From Spirochaetota bacterium (GTDB taxonomy: Bacteria; Spirochaetota; Spirochaetia; Treponematales; Rectinemataceae): 64,000 bases of DNA. The position numbers and the translations under genes are program-made. Each line of letters starts with the position of its first letter. Within the stretch, counting starts at the first letter, position 1. Under the pieces are notes generated by a model. That model saw only the letters and a list, made by a program, of their open reading frames with translations. It searched no databases and was not told where the DNA came from. This document shows, in pieces, positions 16,694-25,110 of this stretch. The DNA lies in NCBI GenBank assembly GCA_029265615.1, contig JAJUIB010000004.1, positions 1 to 64,000 on the forward strand, in the 5' to 3' direction.

Positions 16694-18070
16694 TTAGACG
16701 CGGTGTGCCTTCCACGTTCCCCGCATGAATGCCGCGACAAGGATAAGGGCTTCGACGAGGTCGGAGACGAGAAAACTCGCCCAGACGCCGATGATGCCAA
16801 GTCGGAGGCCTGCGAGGGGAAGGATGAAGGCGGACAGCGCGAGAAAGGGCACCTGCGCCCCCCAGCGGCCGGCGAGCGAGGAGACAAGGAAGGGGATGTT
16901 GTGGCCCGAGCCGGAGAATGCCGATCCGAGGCCGATCGCGAAGCTCACGACGGCGAATGACGCACCCATGATGCGGATCATCGGGACGCCCACGGCTACT
17001 GTCTCCGCGGAATCCACGAAAAGTCGGAGAACGGGTTCGGGGAAGGCGATGGCGAAGCCCATGGCGAGTGTCACCGCGCCGCCTCCGAGGAGGGCAGCCG
17101 CCTTCGCGGTCTTTTCCGCTCGTCCGACGTTCTCGGCGCCGAGATTCTGTCCCACGATGGTGCCGCCGCCCGAGAGCAGGCCGAAAAGCGGCATGAAGAC
17201 GAGGCCGCCGAGGCGGTTCCCAATACCGAGAGCCGCGATCGCGGCCGTGCCATAGGCGGCGACGAACTTTGTCGTGACGAGCCCCGCGAGCTGGCGCGCG
17301 AGCATTTCGCCGCCCGAGGGAAGTCCGATGGTCATAAGCTTCGCGTCGATCTTCGGATCGAGGCGGAAGAGCCCGCGGATCGAGAGGTGGATGTTGCGTC
17401 TGCCGCCCGCGATGAGGCCGAAGCCAAGGGCGAAGGCGACCGATATCGCGATGACGGTCGCAAGTCCGGCGCCATAGACGCCGAGGCCGAGGCCGCGCGC
17501 CCCGATGAAGGGGATTCTGTCAAACATGAACAGGGGGTCGAGGACCGCGTTGAGCGTCGAAACGAGGAGCATGATCCACATCTGGCTTGCGGGGTCGCCT
17601 GAGCAGCGCAGGGCGGTGAAACAGGAGTAGGTAGCGAAGAAGACGGGAAGGAAGAAAATGCGGATGCGGCCATACTCGAGGGCGGCGCGGACGACCTCCG
17701 GATCATGGGAGAAAAATCGGACAAGCGGCTCGAGTCCGAGGAACATGAGGAGCGCGGCGACGATGGCAACCGCGACCTTGAAGACAAGCGTCTGTTCGAT
17801 GACGCGGTTCGCCCGCTCTCGATCGCCAGCGCCAAAGCTCTGCGTGATGAGGGCGACGGAGGAGGTGCCGATGATCTCGTTGAGTATCTCGGCAAGCCAG
17901 AAAATCGCGCTGAAGAGCGAGACACCGGCGACCGCCTTGTCGGATATGCGCCCGATCCACACGAGGTCGACAACGTCATAGAGCGTCTGTCCGAGCATGC
18001 CGACCATCGTCGGCACCGACATCGCGACGAGGTTGCCGACGATGCTTCCCTTCGTTAGGTCACGGCGCAT
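16694..18070 (-). CDS. MATE-family multidrug/Na+ antiporter
   Basis: 458 residues with about twelve membrane helices, the standard MATE length. The N-terminal MSVPTMVGMLGQTLYDVVDLVWIG matches the family's first helix pair. The second half repeats the fold (IGLPSGGEMLARQL; IVGQNLGAENVGRAEKTAKAAA). It exports cationic drugs or metabolites using an ion gradient. The ATG at 18070 is chosen because the longer TTG start at 18106 coincides with a -35 box. There is no Shine-Dalgarno, and a -10 hexamer lies 6 nt before the ATG. Confidence 0.88.
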   Translation of the reverse strand: MRRDLTKGSIVGNLVAMSVPTMVGMLGQTLYDVVDLVWIGRISDKAVAGVSLFSAIFWLAEILNEIIGTSSVALITQSFGAGDRERANRVIEQTLVFKVAVAIVAALLMFLGLEPLVRFFSHDPEVVRAALEYGRIRIFFLPVFFATYSCFTALRCSGDPASQMWIMLLVSTLNAVLDPLFMFDRIPFIGARGLGLGVYGAGLATVIAISVAFALGFGLIAGGRRNIHLSIRGLFRLDPKIDAKLMTIGLPSGGEMLARQLAGLVTTKFVAAYGTAAIAALGIGNRLGGLVFMPLFGLLSGGGTIVGQNLGAENVGRAEKTAKAAALLGGGAVTLAMGFAIAFPEPVLRLFVDSAETVAVGVPMIRIMGASFAVVSFAIGLGSAFSGSGHNIPFLVSSLAGRWGAQVPFLALSAFILPLAGLRLGIIGVWASFLVSDLVEALILVAAFMRGTWKAHRV

Positions 18071-18076
18071 AACGTA

Positions 18077-18106
18077 TGTATAGGTTGCGCGCGGAGTGCC
18101 GGTCAA
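18077..18106 (-). promoter_or_regulatory. Promoter for leaderless MATE mRNA
   Basis: Minus strand TTGACC (18106-18101), 18 nt, TATACA (18082-18077), then 6 nt to the ATG at 18070. Confidence 0.5.
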
Positions 18107-18242
18107 GACGGTGCTGTGCTATTCTGTGTTAGGGCGAGGTGCAAGTATATGGCGGTCAAGGGCGGCCCGCCATGTCGGCGGCACCGTCGCCACGGATCCG
18201 CCGCCCCGCGTCCCTGGCTACCCCAAGGCGGCCTCTTCCTGA

Positions 18243-18248
18243 TATAGT
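18243..18248 (+). promoter_or_regulatory. -10-like hexamer 7 nt before ettA
   Basis: TATAGT, 7 nt before the ATG at 18256. The spacer ACCTCCT is pyrimidine-rich and the opposite of a Shine-Dalgarno. No good -35 was seen. Confidence 0.35.
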
Positions 18249-18255
18249 ACCTCCT

Positions 18256-19938
18256 ATGGCAAGCACCTTCGACGACAAGAAGATCATCTACACGATGGAC
18301 CGGGTGACGAAGCGTCACGGCACCAAGGTTGTTCTCAAGGACATAAGCCTGTCCTACTACTATGGCGCCAAGATCGGTGTTATCGGTTTAAACGGCTCCG
18401 GCAAATCGAGCCTCCTCAAGATCCTTGCAGGGCGGGATACCGAATTCCTCGGCGAGACCTCGATCGCGCCGGGGTACACGGTTGGACTCCTTGAGCAAGA
18501 ACCCTACCTCGAACCGGGAAAGACGGTAAAAGAGGTTGTCTCCGAAGGCGTTCAGGAAATCGTCGACCTCCTTGCGGAGTTCGACCGCATCAATGAGGCC
18601 TTTGGCGATCCCGATGCCGACTTCGACAAACTTGCCGCGCGGCAGGCGAAGGTTCAGGAGCAGCTCGAAGCGGCCGACGCCTGGAATCTCGACGCACGGC
18701 TCGACCTTGCGATGGACGCGCTCCGCTGTCCGCCCGCCGACAAGGTCGTCGATGTGCTCTCTGGCGGTGAGCGTCGCCGTGTCGCGCTCTGCCGGCTTTT
18801 GCTCAAAAAGCCTGACATTCTTCTTCTCGACGAACCGACGAACCACCTCGATGCGGAGACCGTCGCCTGGCTCGAAAAGCATCTGCAGCAGTACGAGGGG
18901 ACGGTCATCGCCGTCACTCACGACCGCTATTTTCTTGATAATGTCGCCGGCTGGATCCTTGAGCTCGACCGCGGCGAAGGCATCCCCTGGAAGGGCAACT
19001 ACTCGAGCTGGCTTGACCAAAAGGCGAAGCGTCTCGAGATGGAGGAAAAAGGCGAGTCAGCGCGGGCAAAGCAGCTCGAGCGCGAGCTTGAATGGATTGG
19101 CATGAGCGCGAAAGGCCGCCATGCGAAATCGAAAGCCCGCATTGAGCGCTACGAAAAGCTCCTCGCCGAGGAAGGCAAGGAGAAAATCAAGGAGGCTCGC
19201 ATCGTTCTTCCCGCCGGTCCGCGGCTTGGCAATGTGGTTATCAAGGCCGAGGGGATTGCGAAGAGCTACGACGACAAGCTCCTCTACGAGAATCTTTCCT
19301 TCGAGGTGCCGCCGGGGGCCATCGTGGGCATCATCGGTCCGAACGGCGCCGGCAAGTCGACCCTCCTCAAGATGATCACCGGCCAGGAAAAGCCCGACAA
19401 GGGAAGGCTCGTTCTTGGCGACACCGTGAAGCTCGGATACGCGGATCAGAACCGTGCGGCCCTTGATCCCGAAAAGACCGTTTGGGAGCAGCTTTCTGGT
19501 GGTCTGGACATCATCAAGCTCGGAAAGCGCGAAGTGCCGAGCCGCGCCTATTGCTCGTGGTTCAACTTCTCCGGGAGCGATCAGCAAAAGAAGGTGGGTG
19601 TCCTTTCTGGCGGCGAGCGCAACCGGCTCAACATGGCGCTCATGGTGCAGGACTGCGCGAACGTGCTCCTCCTCGACGAGCCGACGAACGATCTTGACGT
19701 CAACACGATGCGCGCGCTCGAAGAGGCGCTTGACGACTTCGCTGGCGCCGCCCTAGTTGTGAGTCACGACCGTTGGTTTCTCGACCGCGTCTGCACCCAC
19801 ATCCTCGCCTTCGAGGGCAACTCCGAGGCCATCTGGTACGATGGCAACTTCACCGAATACATGGAATGGCGCCGTAGTCAGCTCGGGGCTGAAGCGGATC
19901 GGCCCCACAGGATTGTCTACCGCAAGTTGGAGAGGTAG
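18256..19938 (+). CDS. ettA: ABC-F translational throttle protein EttA
   Basis: 560 residues, close to EttA. Two ABC domains: Walker A GLNGSGKSSLLK and GPNGAGKSTLLK, signatures LSGGERRR and LSGGERNR, Walker B ILLLDEPTNHLD and VLLLDEPTNDLD. The interdomain arm region (about 240-320) is present and there are no membrane segments. It binds the ribosomal E site and tunes the first elongation step according to ATP/ADP. The ATG at 18256 is used because the longer frame has no similarity upstream. The start looks leaderless. Confidence 0.92.
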   Translation: MASTFDDKKIIYTMDRVTKRHGTKVVLKDISLSYYYGAKIGVIGLNGSGKSSLLKILAGRDTEFLGETSIAPGYTVGLLEQEPYLEPGKTVKEVVSEGVQEIVDLLAEFDRINEAFGDPDADFDKLAARQAKVQEQLEAADAWNLDARLDLAMDALRCPPADKVVDVLSGGERRRVALCRLLLKKPDILLLDEPTNHLDAETVAWLEKHLQQYEGTVIAVTHDRYFLDNVAGWILELDRGEGIPWKGNYSSWLDQKAKRLEMEEKGESARAKQLERELEWIGMSAKGRHAKSKARIERYEKLLAEEGKEKIKEARIVLPAGPRLGNVVIKAEGIAKSYDDKLLYENLSFEVPPGAIVGIIGPNGAGKSTLLKMITGQEKPDKGRLVLGDTVKLGYADQNRAALDPEKTVWEQLSGGLDIIKLGKREVPSRAYCSWFNFSGSDQQKKVGVLSGGERNRLNMALMVQDCANVLLLDEPTNDLDVNTMRALEEALDDFAGAALVVSHDRWFLDRVCTHILAFEGNSEAIWYDGNFTEYMEWRRSQLGAEADRPHRIVYRKLER

Positions 19939-19957
19939 TGCGGGGCCGATCCTCTCT

Positions 19958-19993
19958 CCGAAGTTTCCGCGCGGTGACGCCCGGAAACTTCGG
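19958..19993. repeat. Perfect 12-bp inverted repeat downstream of ettA
   Basis: CCGAAGTTTCCG (19958-19969), 12-nt loop, CGGAAACTTCGG (19982-19993). It begins 20 bp after the ettA stop. No T-tract follows, so it is either a Rho-independent-like end without U run, an mRNA-stabilising hairpin or a protein site. Confidence 0.6.
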
Positions 19994-20100
19994 TGGCCCG
20001 GAGCCAGGTCGGCCCGCGGGCCGGGCGGAGCCGCTCAGGCAGATCGCCCGGAATCCGGGAACAGGCAGGGCTGCCGCTTCTCGTGGCAGGCGGCGGAGGC

Positions 20101-20106
20101 TATACT
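20101..20106 (+). promoter_or_regulatory. -10 hexamer 6 nt before the MarC-family gene
   Basis: TATACT, then AGCGCC, then the ATG at 20113. No Shine-Dalgarno. Confidence 0.4.
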
Positions 20107-20112
20107 AGCGCC

Positions 20113-20715
20113 ATGAATCAGACCTTTCTCTCTGCGACGATTCTTCTTATTCTCATCACCGATCCGCTTGGAAACATTCCACCGCTTCTGGGCATTCTGC
20201 AGGGGGTTGCGCCGAAGCGGCGCGTGGTCGTCATCCTGCGCGAGTGCGCCATCGCTTTTTTCGTCCTTCTCGTCTTTCTCCTTTTCGGCCGCGACATACT
20301 TGGCATCCTCCACCTCTCCGAGGACACGCTCCGCATCGCGGGCGGCGTCATTCTGTTCCTCATCGCGCTCAATATGATATTCCCGGGCACGGGTGCGAAG
20401 ATAGCGGAAGCCACGGACGGTGAGCCCTTCATCGTGCCGCTCGCGATTCCTCTCGTTTCAGGTCCGTCGGCGATGGTGACGGCGATGCTCCTCGGGAATT
20501 CCGATCCCTCGCGCATGCTCGAGTGGGTGGGCGCGCTCGTCATCACGATCGCGACGAGCGCGGTGGTGTTTCTGCTCGCGAACCGCATGGAAAAAATTCT
20601 CGGCAAACATGTGATAAGCGCTTTCGAGCGGCTTATGGGTTTGGTTCTCACCGCGATATCGATCGACATGCTCCTTGGCGGACTCGAGCGCTATGTGCGG
20701 GGACTCGCAGGCTGA
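20113..20715 (+). CDS. MarC-family integral membrane protein
   Basis: 200 residues, the usual length, with six membrane helices. Family motifs: LITDPLGNIPPLL near the N-terminus, FLIALNMIFPG, and PLAIPLVSGPSAMVTAMLL. Function is unsettled: these proteins were once called antibiotic-resistance proteins and some members are thought to be transporters. The ATG at 20113 fits the family N-terminus and rejects a 40-codon upstream extension of low complexity. Confidence 0.88.
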   Translation: MNQTFLSATILLILITDPLGNIPPLLGILQGVAPKRRVVVILRECAIAFFVLLVFLLFGRDILGILHLSEDTLRIAGGVILFLIALNMIFPGTGAKIAEATDGEPFIVPLAIPLVSGPSAMVTAMLLGNSDPSRMLEWVGALVITIATSAVVFLLANRMEKILGKHVISAFERLMGLVLTAISIDMLLGGLERYVRGLAG

Positions 20716-20747
20716 GCGCGGCGTTTCCGCCGCCATAGGGGGCCCCA

Positions 20748-20776
20748 TGGCCAAGCGGCCCCAGGGCGGATATTAT
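20748..20776 (+). promoter_or_regulatory. Promoter for leaderless EamA mRNA
   Basis: TGGCCA (20748-20753), 17 nt, TATTAT (20771-20776), then 7 nt to the ATG at 20784. Confidence 0.4.
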
Positions 20777-20783
20777 GGGCGCC

Positions 20784-21653
20784 ATGCGCAGCAAAAGCAG
20801 GGAAGAGCTTTTAGGCGCAGCCGCGATGGCGGCCTGTGCTTTTTTGTGGAGTCTTGCGGGTATTTTTATCAAGCTCATCGACTGGCATCCCCTTGCGATC
20901 GCAGGCGGGCGCAGTCTCGTGGCCGCGGTGTTTATCCTTGCCGTTGTGCGGCGTCCCCACTTCAGTTTCTCGAAAGCCCAGATCGCCGCGGCGCTTGCGA
21001 ACGCGGCGACGATGCTGCTGTTTGTCTATGCGAACAAGGCGACAACCTCGGCGAACGCCATCCTGCTCCAATACGGATCTCCGGTCTATACCGCGCTCCT
21101 TGGTGCGCTTATTTTGAAGGAGAAGCCTCGCGCCGAGCATTGGGCGGCCCTCGTGGCGGTGCTTGGCGGTATTGCCCTCCTCTTCATGGACGGGCTCGGC
21201 GGCGGGAGTCTTTCAGGCAATCTCGCCGCAGTCGCCGCTGGCCTGACCTTTGCGCTGTATGTCGTTTTCATGCGCAAGCAGAAGGACGGATCTCCGCTTG
21301 AGTCGGTGCTCCTTGCCCACGGCCTTGTCGCGGCGGTTTCTATCATCGCAGCCCTGTTCCTGCCGGCCCCCAGGCTCTCCGCGCGGGCGGTGGGCGCCAT
21401 TATCGGTCTTGGCGTTCTGCAGATCGGCCTTGCCTCGGTCTTTTTCGCCTACGGTATCAAGCGTGTTCGGGCGATCGAAAGTGTGCTCATCGGCGTCATC
21501 GAGCCTGTGCTTAATCCGCTGTGGGTGTTTCTTGCGACGGGCGAAACCCCCGGGCCTCAGGCGGTCGCAGGGGGCAGCATCGTTATTCTCGCGGTCCTTG
21601 TGTCTTCGGCGGTTGCGATCCGGCGCGACGCGGCGGCCGCCAATACTGTATAA
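20784..21653 (+). CDS. EamA/DMT-family transporter
   Basis: 289 residues with ten membrane helices in two EamA repeats, the standard drug/metabolite transporter layout. The first repeat includes AGGRSLVAAVFILAVV and NAILLQYGSPVYTALLGALILKEKP; the second VFFAYGIKRVRAIESVLIGVIEPVLNPLWVFL. It probably exports an amino acid or other small metabolite. The ATG at 20784 is preferred because the alternative at 20775 overlaps the -10 hexamer. Its 3' end overlaps the antisense end of the merR remnant. Confidence 0.87.
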   Translation: MRSKSREELLGAAAMAACAFLWSLAGIFIKLIDWHPLAIAGGRSLVAAVFILAVVRRPHFSFSKAQIAAALANAATMLLFVYANKATTSANAILLQYGSPVYTALLGALILKEKPRAEHWAALVAVLGGIALLFMDGLGGGSLSGNLAAVAAGLTFALYVVFMRKQKDGSPLESVLLAHGLVAAVSIIAALFLPAPRLSARAVGAIIGLGVLQIGLASVFFAYGIKRVRAIESVLIGVIEPVLNPLWVFLATGETPGPQAVAGGSIVILAVLVSSAVAIRRDAAAANTV

Positions 21654-21852
21654 CCCCGTCATCGAGGGAGGCTGTTGATATCAGGCGCCTCCGGCGCAGG
21701 GGAACCTGCACTTCGGTGAGCCATTCCGAGGATGATTCGCGGTTCCAGATGCCATCGATATAGGATTCCCGTGGCTGGGCCGCCGCCTCGTAGAATCGCA
21801 GGGCCTTCACGCTGAGCTTGCAGAGTTTGGAGAAGGTTCCAATGCGGTACAT
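21583..21852 (-). pseudogene. MerR-family regulator with the centre deleted (HTH start fused to GyrI-like end)
   Basis: Starting at an ATG with an excellent ribosome site (AAGGAGGAACC), the frame reads MYRIGTFSKLCKLSVKALRF, the first part of the winged helix of a MerR regulator. After about 22 residues it jumps to ESYIDGIWN ... SSEWLTEVQVPL, which matches the last strands of a GyrI-like effector-binding domain. Roughly 200 residues in between are absent: the rest of the HTH, the dimerising coiled coil and most of the effector domain. The frame then runs on without a proper stop into the end of the EamA gene. It lies downstream of the ABC exporter genes that carry a MerR-type promoter. Confidence 0.75.
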
Positions 21853-21979
21853 GGTTCCTCCTTGTCGGATCGGCCTGGTTCTTGCGCGTGTGACTGGACT
21901 TGCGCCGAGCGTGCGTGCCGTCACCCTGTGCGAGTACTGACTCGGCGCATGCGATGGAAGGCGCACAGCGCGCCTTCGC

Positions 21980-22699
21980 TCAATCCCAGCGGAAACTCGT
22001 GGCCGCCACAGAATACCCGAGGATAGAGAAGACGAGCAACGCGAGTATCCTGGGGAGGTCATCGACGAGGGGAGTTCCGAGCACTGCGCTCTTGAGGAGC
22101 CGAACGCCCTGGCCGAGAGGCAGTATCTCGGCGAGGAATCGGAGGCCCTTCGGCATGATCTCCGTGGGGACCGTGGTGCCGGCCAGGAGGAGCATGGGGA
22201 AGTAGAGGAGGCTCGCGGCCGCGTTGGCAGTTTTCATGTCCGGCGCAAGGGAGGCTACGAGGCAACCGAGGGTGTAGACGGGAGCCGCGGCCACGAGGAA
22301 GGCGAGGATGTAACGGAGCACGCCGCCTTCGACGCGGACGCCGAAGAGAAGGGCCGCGCTAAGCCAGACGAGAGCCGCCGAGATGAGGGCAACACAGAGC
22401 TGGGTGAGGCCTTGGGCGAGAAGGAGGGCTGCAGGATCTGCGGGGCTCGCTCGGAAGCGCGTGAGGACCCTGCGGTGGCGGTAGTCGGAGATGGTGAGGG
22501 GAAGTCCCATGAGACCGGTGGCGGCTATCCCGACAGCGCCTACGCCACCAAAGCCGAGGCGGGTGGTCTCGGGGCTCGAGACGAGGCCGATGAGTACCAT
22601 GATGCCAACTGGGAAGCCCAGTCCGAAGAGGAGGAGATCGGGGTTTCTGAGGGCCAGCTTGAACTCGAGGGGAAAAAGTCTTAAAAATCCGCGCATCAT
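21980..22699 (-). CDS. ABC-2-type exporter permease
   Basis: 239 residues with six membrane helices, the typical ABC-2 permease. The N-terminal FKLALRNPDLLLFGLGFPVGIMVLIGL and the later YFPMLLLAGTTVPTEIMPKGLRFLAEILPLGQGVRLL are the conserved parts of drug-exporter permeases. It overlaps the ATPase gene by 4 nt and so forms a two-gene exporter with it. The cargo is unknown; a MerR/GyrI-regulated pair suggests lipophilic drugs. Confidence 0.87.
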   Translation of the reverse strand: MMRGFLRLFPLEFKLALRNPDLLLFGLGFPVGIMVLIGLVSSPETTRLGFGGVGAVGIAATGLMGLPLTISDYRHRRVLTRFRASPADPAALLLAQGLTQLCVALISAALVWLSAALLFGVRVEGGVLRYILAFLVAAAPVYTLGCLVASLAPDMKTANAAASLLYFPMLLLAGTTVPTEIMPKGLRFLAEILPLGQGVRLLKSAVLGTPLVDDLPRILALLVFSILGYSVAATSFRWD

Positions 22700-23418
22700 G
22701 CGACCTCCTTTGCGCCAATTATGGCAAGATATGCTTCCTCCAGATTGAGAACGCCATTCCGCTCTGCGAGTTCCGCGGGCGATCCGAGGGCGACGATGCG
22801 CCCGGCCTTGAGGACGGTGACGCGGTCGCAGAGCCGCTCGGCCTCATCCATGTAATGGGAGGAGAGCACGATGCCGACCCCTTTTCCTGTCAGCCCTTCG
22901 AGGAGAGACCAGACTTCCCGCCGAGCCACGGGATCGAGGCCAGTGGTGAGCTCGTCCAGGAAGAGGAGTTCCGGGTCAGGGAGAAGGGCGAGGAGGATGG
23001 AGAGGCGCTGTTTTTCTCCGCCGGAGAGTTCCTTGGCCTTGATCTTTTCCTTGCCGACCAGGCCGAGTTCGCGACAAAGGGCTCTCCAGTCCCGTGGGCG
23101 GGAATAGAGGGCGGATCCGAGTTCGCAGAGCTCACCCACCCTGATGGCGTCCGGCCATCCCGACTCCTGGAACTGGACCCCCACCAGGTCGAAGAGGGCC
23201 TTCCGCTCGGTGACCGGGTTCATCCCAAGAATTTCTACCTCGCCGGCATCCCTGGCGCGGATACCAAGGGAGCACTCGATGAGGCTGGTCTTGCCCGCCC
23301 CATTGTGTCCGAGGATGCCGAAGGTCTCGCCCCTCCGCACCTCAAGATCGACCCCGTCCACGGCGACCAGAGCGCCGTAGCTCTTTCTAAGCCCACGCAC
23401 GCGGAGCGCTGTATCCAT
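22696..23418 (-). CDS. ABC exporter ATP-binding protein
   Basis: 240 residues. Walker A GHNGAGKTS, Q-loop QFQESG, signature LSGGEKQR, Walker B LLFLDELTTGLD and switch His SSHYMDEAE. Note LDEL in place of the more usual LDEP. The ATG at 23418 (after AAGAAGG) is preferred to a TTG at 23442. The gene powers the permease encoded next to it. About 55 nt upstream is a MerR-type promoter. Confidence 0.9.
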   Translation of the reverse strand: MDTALRVRGLRKSYGALVAVDGVDLEVRRGETFGILGHNGAGKTSLIECSLGIRARDAGEVEILGMNPVTERKALFDLVGVQFQESGWPDAIRVGELCELGSALYSRPRDWRALCRELGLVGKEKIKAKELSGGEKQRLSILLALLPDPELLFLDELTTGLDPVARREVWSLLEGLTGKGVGIVLSSHYMDEAERLCDRVTVLKAGRIVALGSPAELAERNGVLNLEEAYLAIIGAKEVA

Positions 23419-23476
23419 CGATGCCTTCTTGTTGGGCCGCAAAACACTGCGCGCGTATCCGGCCCTGGATAGAGGC

Positions 23477-23507
23477 AGACTTGTATCTCCCCTTAGGGGA
23501 GAGTCAA
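23477..23507 (-). promoter_or_regulatory. MerR-type promoter/operator of the ABC exporter
   Basis: On the minus strand TTGACT (23507-23502) is followed by the near-palindrome CTCCCCTAAGGGGAG, with arms TCTCCCC/GGGGAGA at 23486-23492 and 23496-23502, and then a degenerate -10 (AAGTCT at 19-nt spacing, or TACAAG at 16). An interrupted palindrome filling a stretched spacer is the hallmark of promoters activated by MerR-family proteins. It lies about 60 nt before the ATPase start. The remaining bases 23508-23758 hold no feature I can support. Confidence 0.75.
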
Positions 23508-23758
23508 GTTAAGAAGGCAAAAACGCTGAAAACTAAAAACTCTGGTTGCCCAGGCGGTAAACTCGGGGGAAAACACACAATATAGTGTGCGCTCGTATGA
23601 TCTCTCCGTGGAGGGGAAGAGCGAGATGCCCAGCCCTCGGAGCTTGGCCGAGCACGCGTTCGCGCTCTGCATCAAGGCGGATAACACGAGATTTACATGT
23701 GACGGTCAAGACGGTCCGAAAATGAGTTCTTCGCTTTAAGGCGCAAAACCAGGACCTA

Positions 23759-24925
23759 CTATGCAGAGCCTCCTGGGGCGGCTCCGCCGCGGGCGCGGAG
23801 CTCCGCGGCGCGGTCGAGGAGACCCGCGCGGTAGAGGGTTACGCGGTTTCTGCCGCCCTCCTTCGAGCGGTAGAGCGCCTTGTCGGCGCGATCGAGATAG
23901 GTCGAAAGGCCGGCACGCTGGCTGCGTGGTACGAGGCAGCAGCCAAGGCTCGCGGTGACCGAAAGTTCCTTGCCTTCGAAGGGGAGGATGAGGCGCTCGA
24001 TGCCGCCGCGAATGCGTTCGGCGACCTCGAGGAGTGATCCTTCGTCGCATTCCACGACAAGCACGCAGAACTCTTCGCCGCCGAAGCGCGAAACGATGTC
24101 TTCGGCCCGAACCGCGCGGCGGATAGCGCCAGCCATCGCCGCGAGTAGCGCGTCGCCCGCGAGGTGGCCGTGCGTGTCGTTGAAAATCTTGAAGCGATCG
24201 ACATCGATCATGATAAGGCCGAAGTCTGTGTCGCGCCGCGATGCGCGCGCCGCCTCTTCCTCAAGCCGTCTCAGAAAATAGGGATGGTTGTAGAGTCCCG
24301 TCTTCGCATCGGTGATGGCGCTTTCATAGTGGATGCCGTTTTGAATGCCGATCGAGAGAAAGCGGCTCATGCGGTCGATGTACATCCGCTCAAGATCGTT
24401 GTACTCGCCGCCTGCGAGTTTTTTCCCAAGGAGCACGGCGCCGAAAAGGCCGTCGATGCCTTGCATGGGAAGGACGAAGTCCGTTTCGCTGGCGTCCGCT
24501 GCCTCGAGGAAGGGCGCAAGCCCAGGAATTCCTGCGAGTGTCTCGACCGGCGTGGGAAAGCGGAAGGCCGCAAGGTGGCTGCGGAGGGCCGCATAGGCCT
24601 TTGGCGGGAATTCCTCCGCGACCCGTGCAAGGCCGCGATAGTGATACTGCCTGAGGCCGGTACCGCGCTGTCCCTCGAAGATGAAGACAAGGGTTGTGGG
24701 GATGAAGCGCTCGACGATCCTCGACATGGCGAACTCGATCATCCGCTCGATGTCGGCTATGGCGAAAAGTGCGGCCGCATCGTTGACAAGCGTGTCGAGT
24801 TCCCGATTTTCCTTGCGGAGCTTGGCAAGATCGTCGAGCGCGCCCGATTCGTCGAGGAGCTTAAAACGCGCGAGAAAGGCGGCGTCGAGTCGCTCGTCAT
24901 GCGGGGGAGCGGGTGCCTGATCCAT
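23759..24925 (-). CDS. GAF-like/GGDEF diguanylate cyclase
   Basis: 388 residues. An N-terminal helix (KLRKENRELDTLVNDAAALF) leads into a GAF-like sensory domain (about 60-215), then a GGDEF domain (about 225-370) with the active-site motif RFGGEEFCVLV. The inhibitory RxxD site is present (RAED, five residues before GGEEF), so product feedback is expected. There are no membrane segments. It makes cyclic di-GMP. The ATG at 24925 is supported by TATACT 7 nt upstream. It is divergent from the desulfidase gene. Confidence 0.92.
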   Translation of the reverse strand: MDQAPAPPHDERLDAAFLARFKLLDESGALDDLAKLRKENRELDTLVNDAAALFAIADIERMIEFAMSRIVERFIPTTLVFIFEGQRGTGLRQYHYRGLARVAEEFPPKAYAALRSHLAAFRFPTPVETLAGIPGLAPFLEAADASETDFVLPMQGIDGLFGAVLLGKKLAGGEYNDLERMYIDRMSRFLSIGIQNGIHYESAITDAKTGLYNHPYFLRRLEEEAARASRRDTDFGLIMIDVDRFKIFNDTHGHLAGDALLAAMAGAIRRAVRAEDIVSRFGGEEFCVLVVECDEGSLLEVAERIRGGIERLILPFEGKELSVTASLGCCLVPRSQRAGLSTYLDRADKALYRSKEGGRNRVTLYRAGLLDRAAELRARGGAAPGGSA

Positions 24926-24932
24926 CGAAGTA

Positions 24933-24938
24933 AGTATA
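24933..24938 (-). promoter_or_regulatory. -10 hexamer 7 nt before the GGDEF gene
   Basis: TATACT on the minus strand, 7 nt before the ATG at 24925. No Shine-Dalgarno. Confidence 0.4.
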
Positions 24939-25015
24939 TACCGGAAAGGCGTATTTGCCTTCCCCACAGCACCGGTGCCGCCTCTTTGCCACTCCCCGGA
25001 ACGCGGATCATGGGG

Positions 25016-25021
25016 TATAAT
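25016..25021 (+). promoter_or_regulatory. Consensus -10 box before the cysteine desulfidase-family gene
   Basis: Perfect TATAAT, with no matching -35 at 16-18 nt. It would give a leader of about 85 nt before the ATG at 25111. Confidence 0.35.
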
Positions 25022-25110
25022 ATGAATTGCCATTCGGCTATTTCCCTCTGGTAGCCCGCTGTGTGGCGTTCTTCTCCTGCTGCGGGCGGCTAGATCGAGA
25101 GGTTCACCCC

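Noticed and set aside
23486-23502. TCTCCCC/GGGGAGA palindrome considered as a transcription terminator
   Set aside because: It lies between a -35 and a -10 at MerR-type spacing upstream of a gene and has no T-tract; an operator is the better reading.
23630-23690. Short stretch reading SLAEHAFALCIKA, reminiscent of 2-hydroxyacid dehydrogenases
   Set aside because: Only about 13 residues resemble the family, with nothing before or after; too short to call a gene remnant.
25027-25110. Cys-rich in-frame extension (ARCVAFFSCCGR) upstream of the cysteine desulfidase-family gene, considered as a leader peptide
   Set aside because: There is no stop codon before the real ATG and no attenuator hairpin or ribosome site, so it does not behave as a separate leader peptide.
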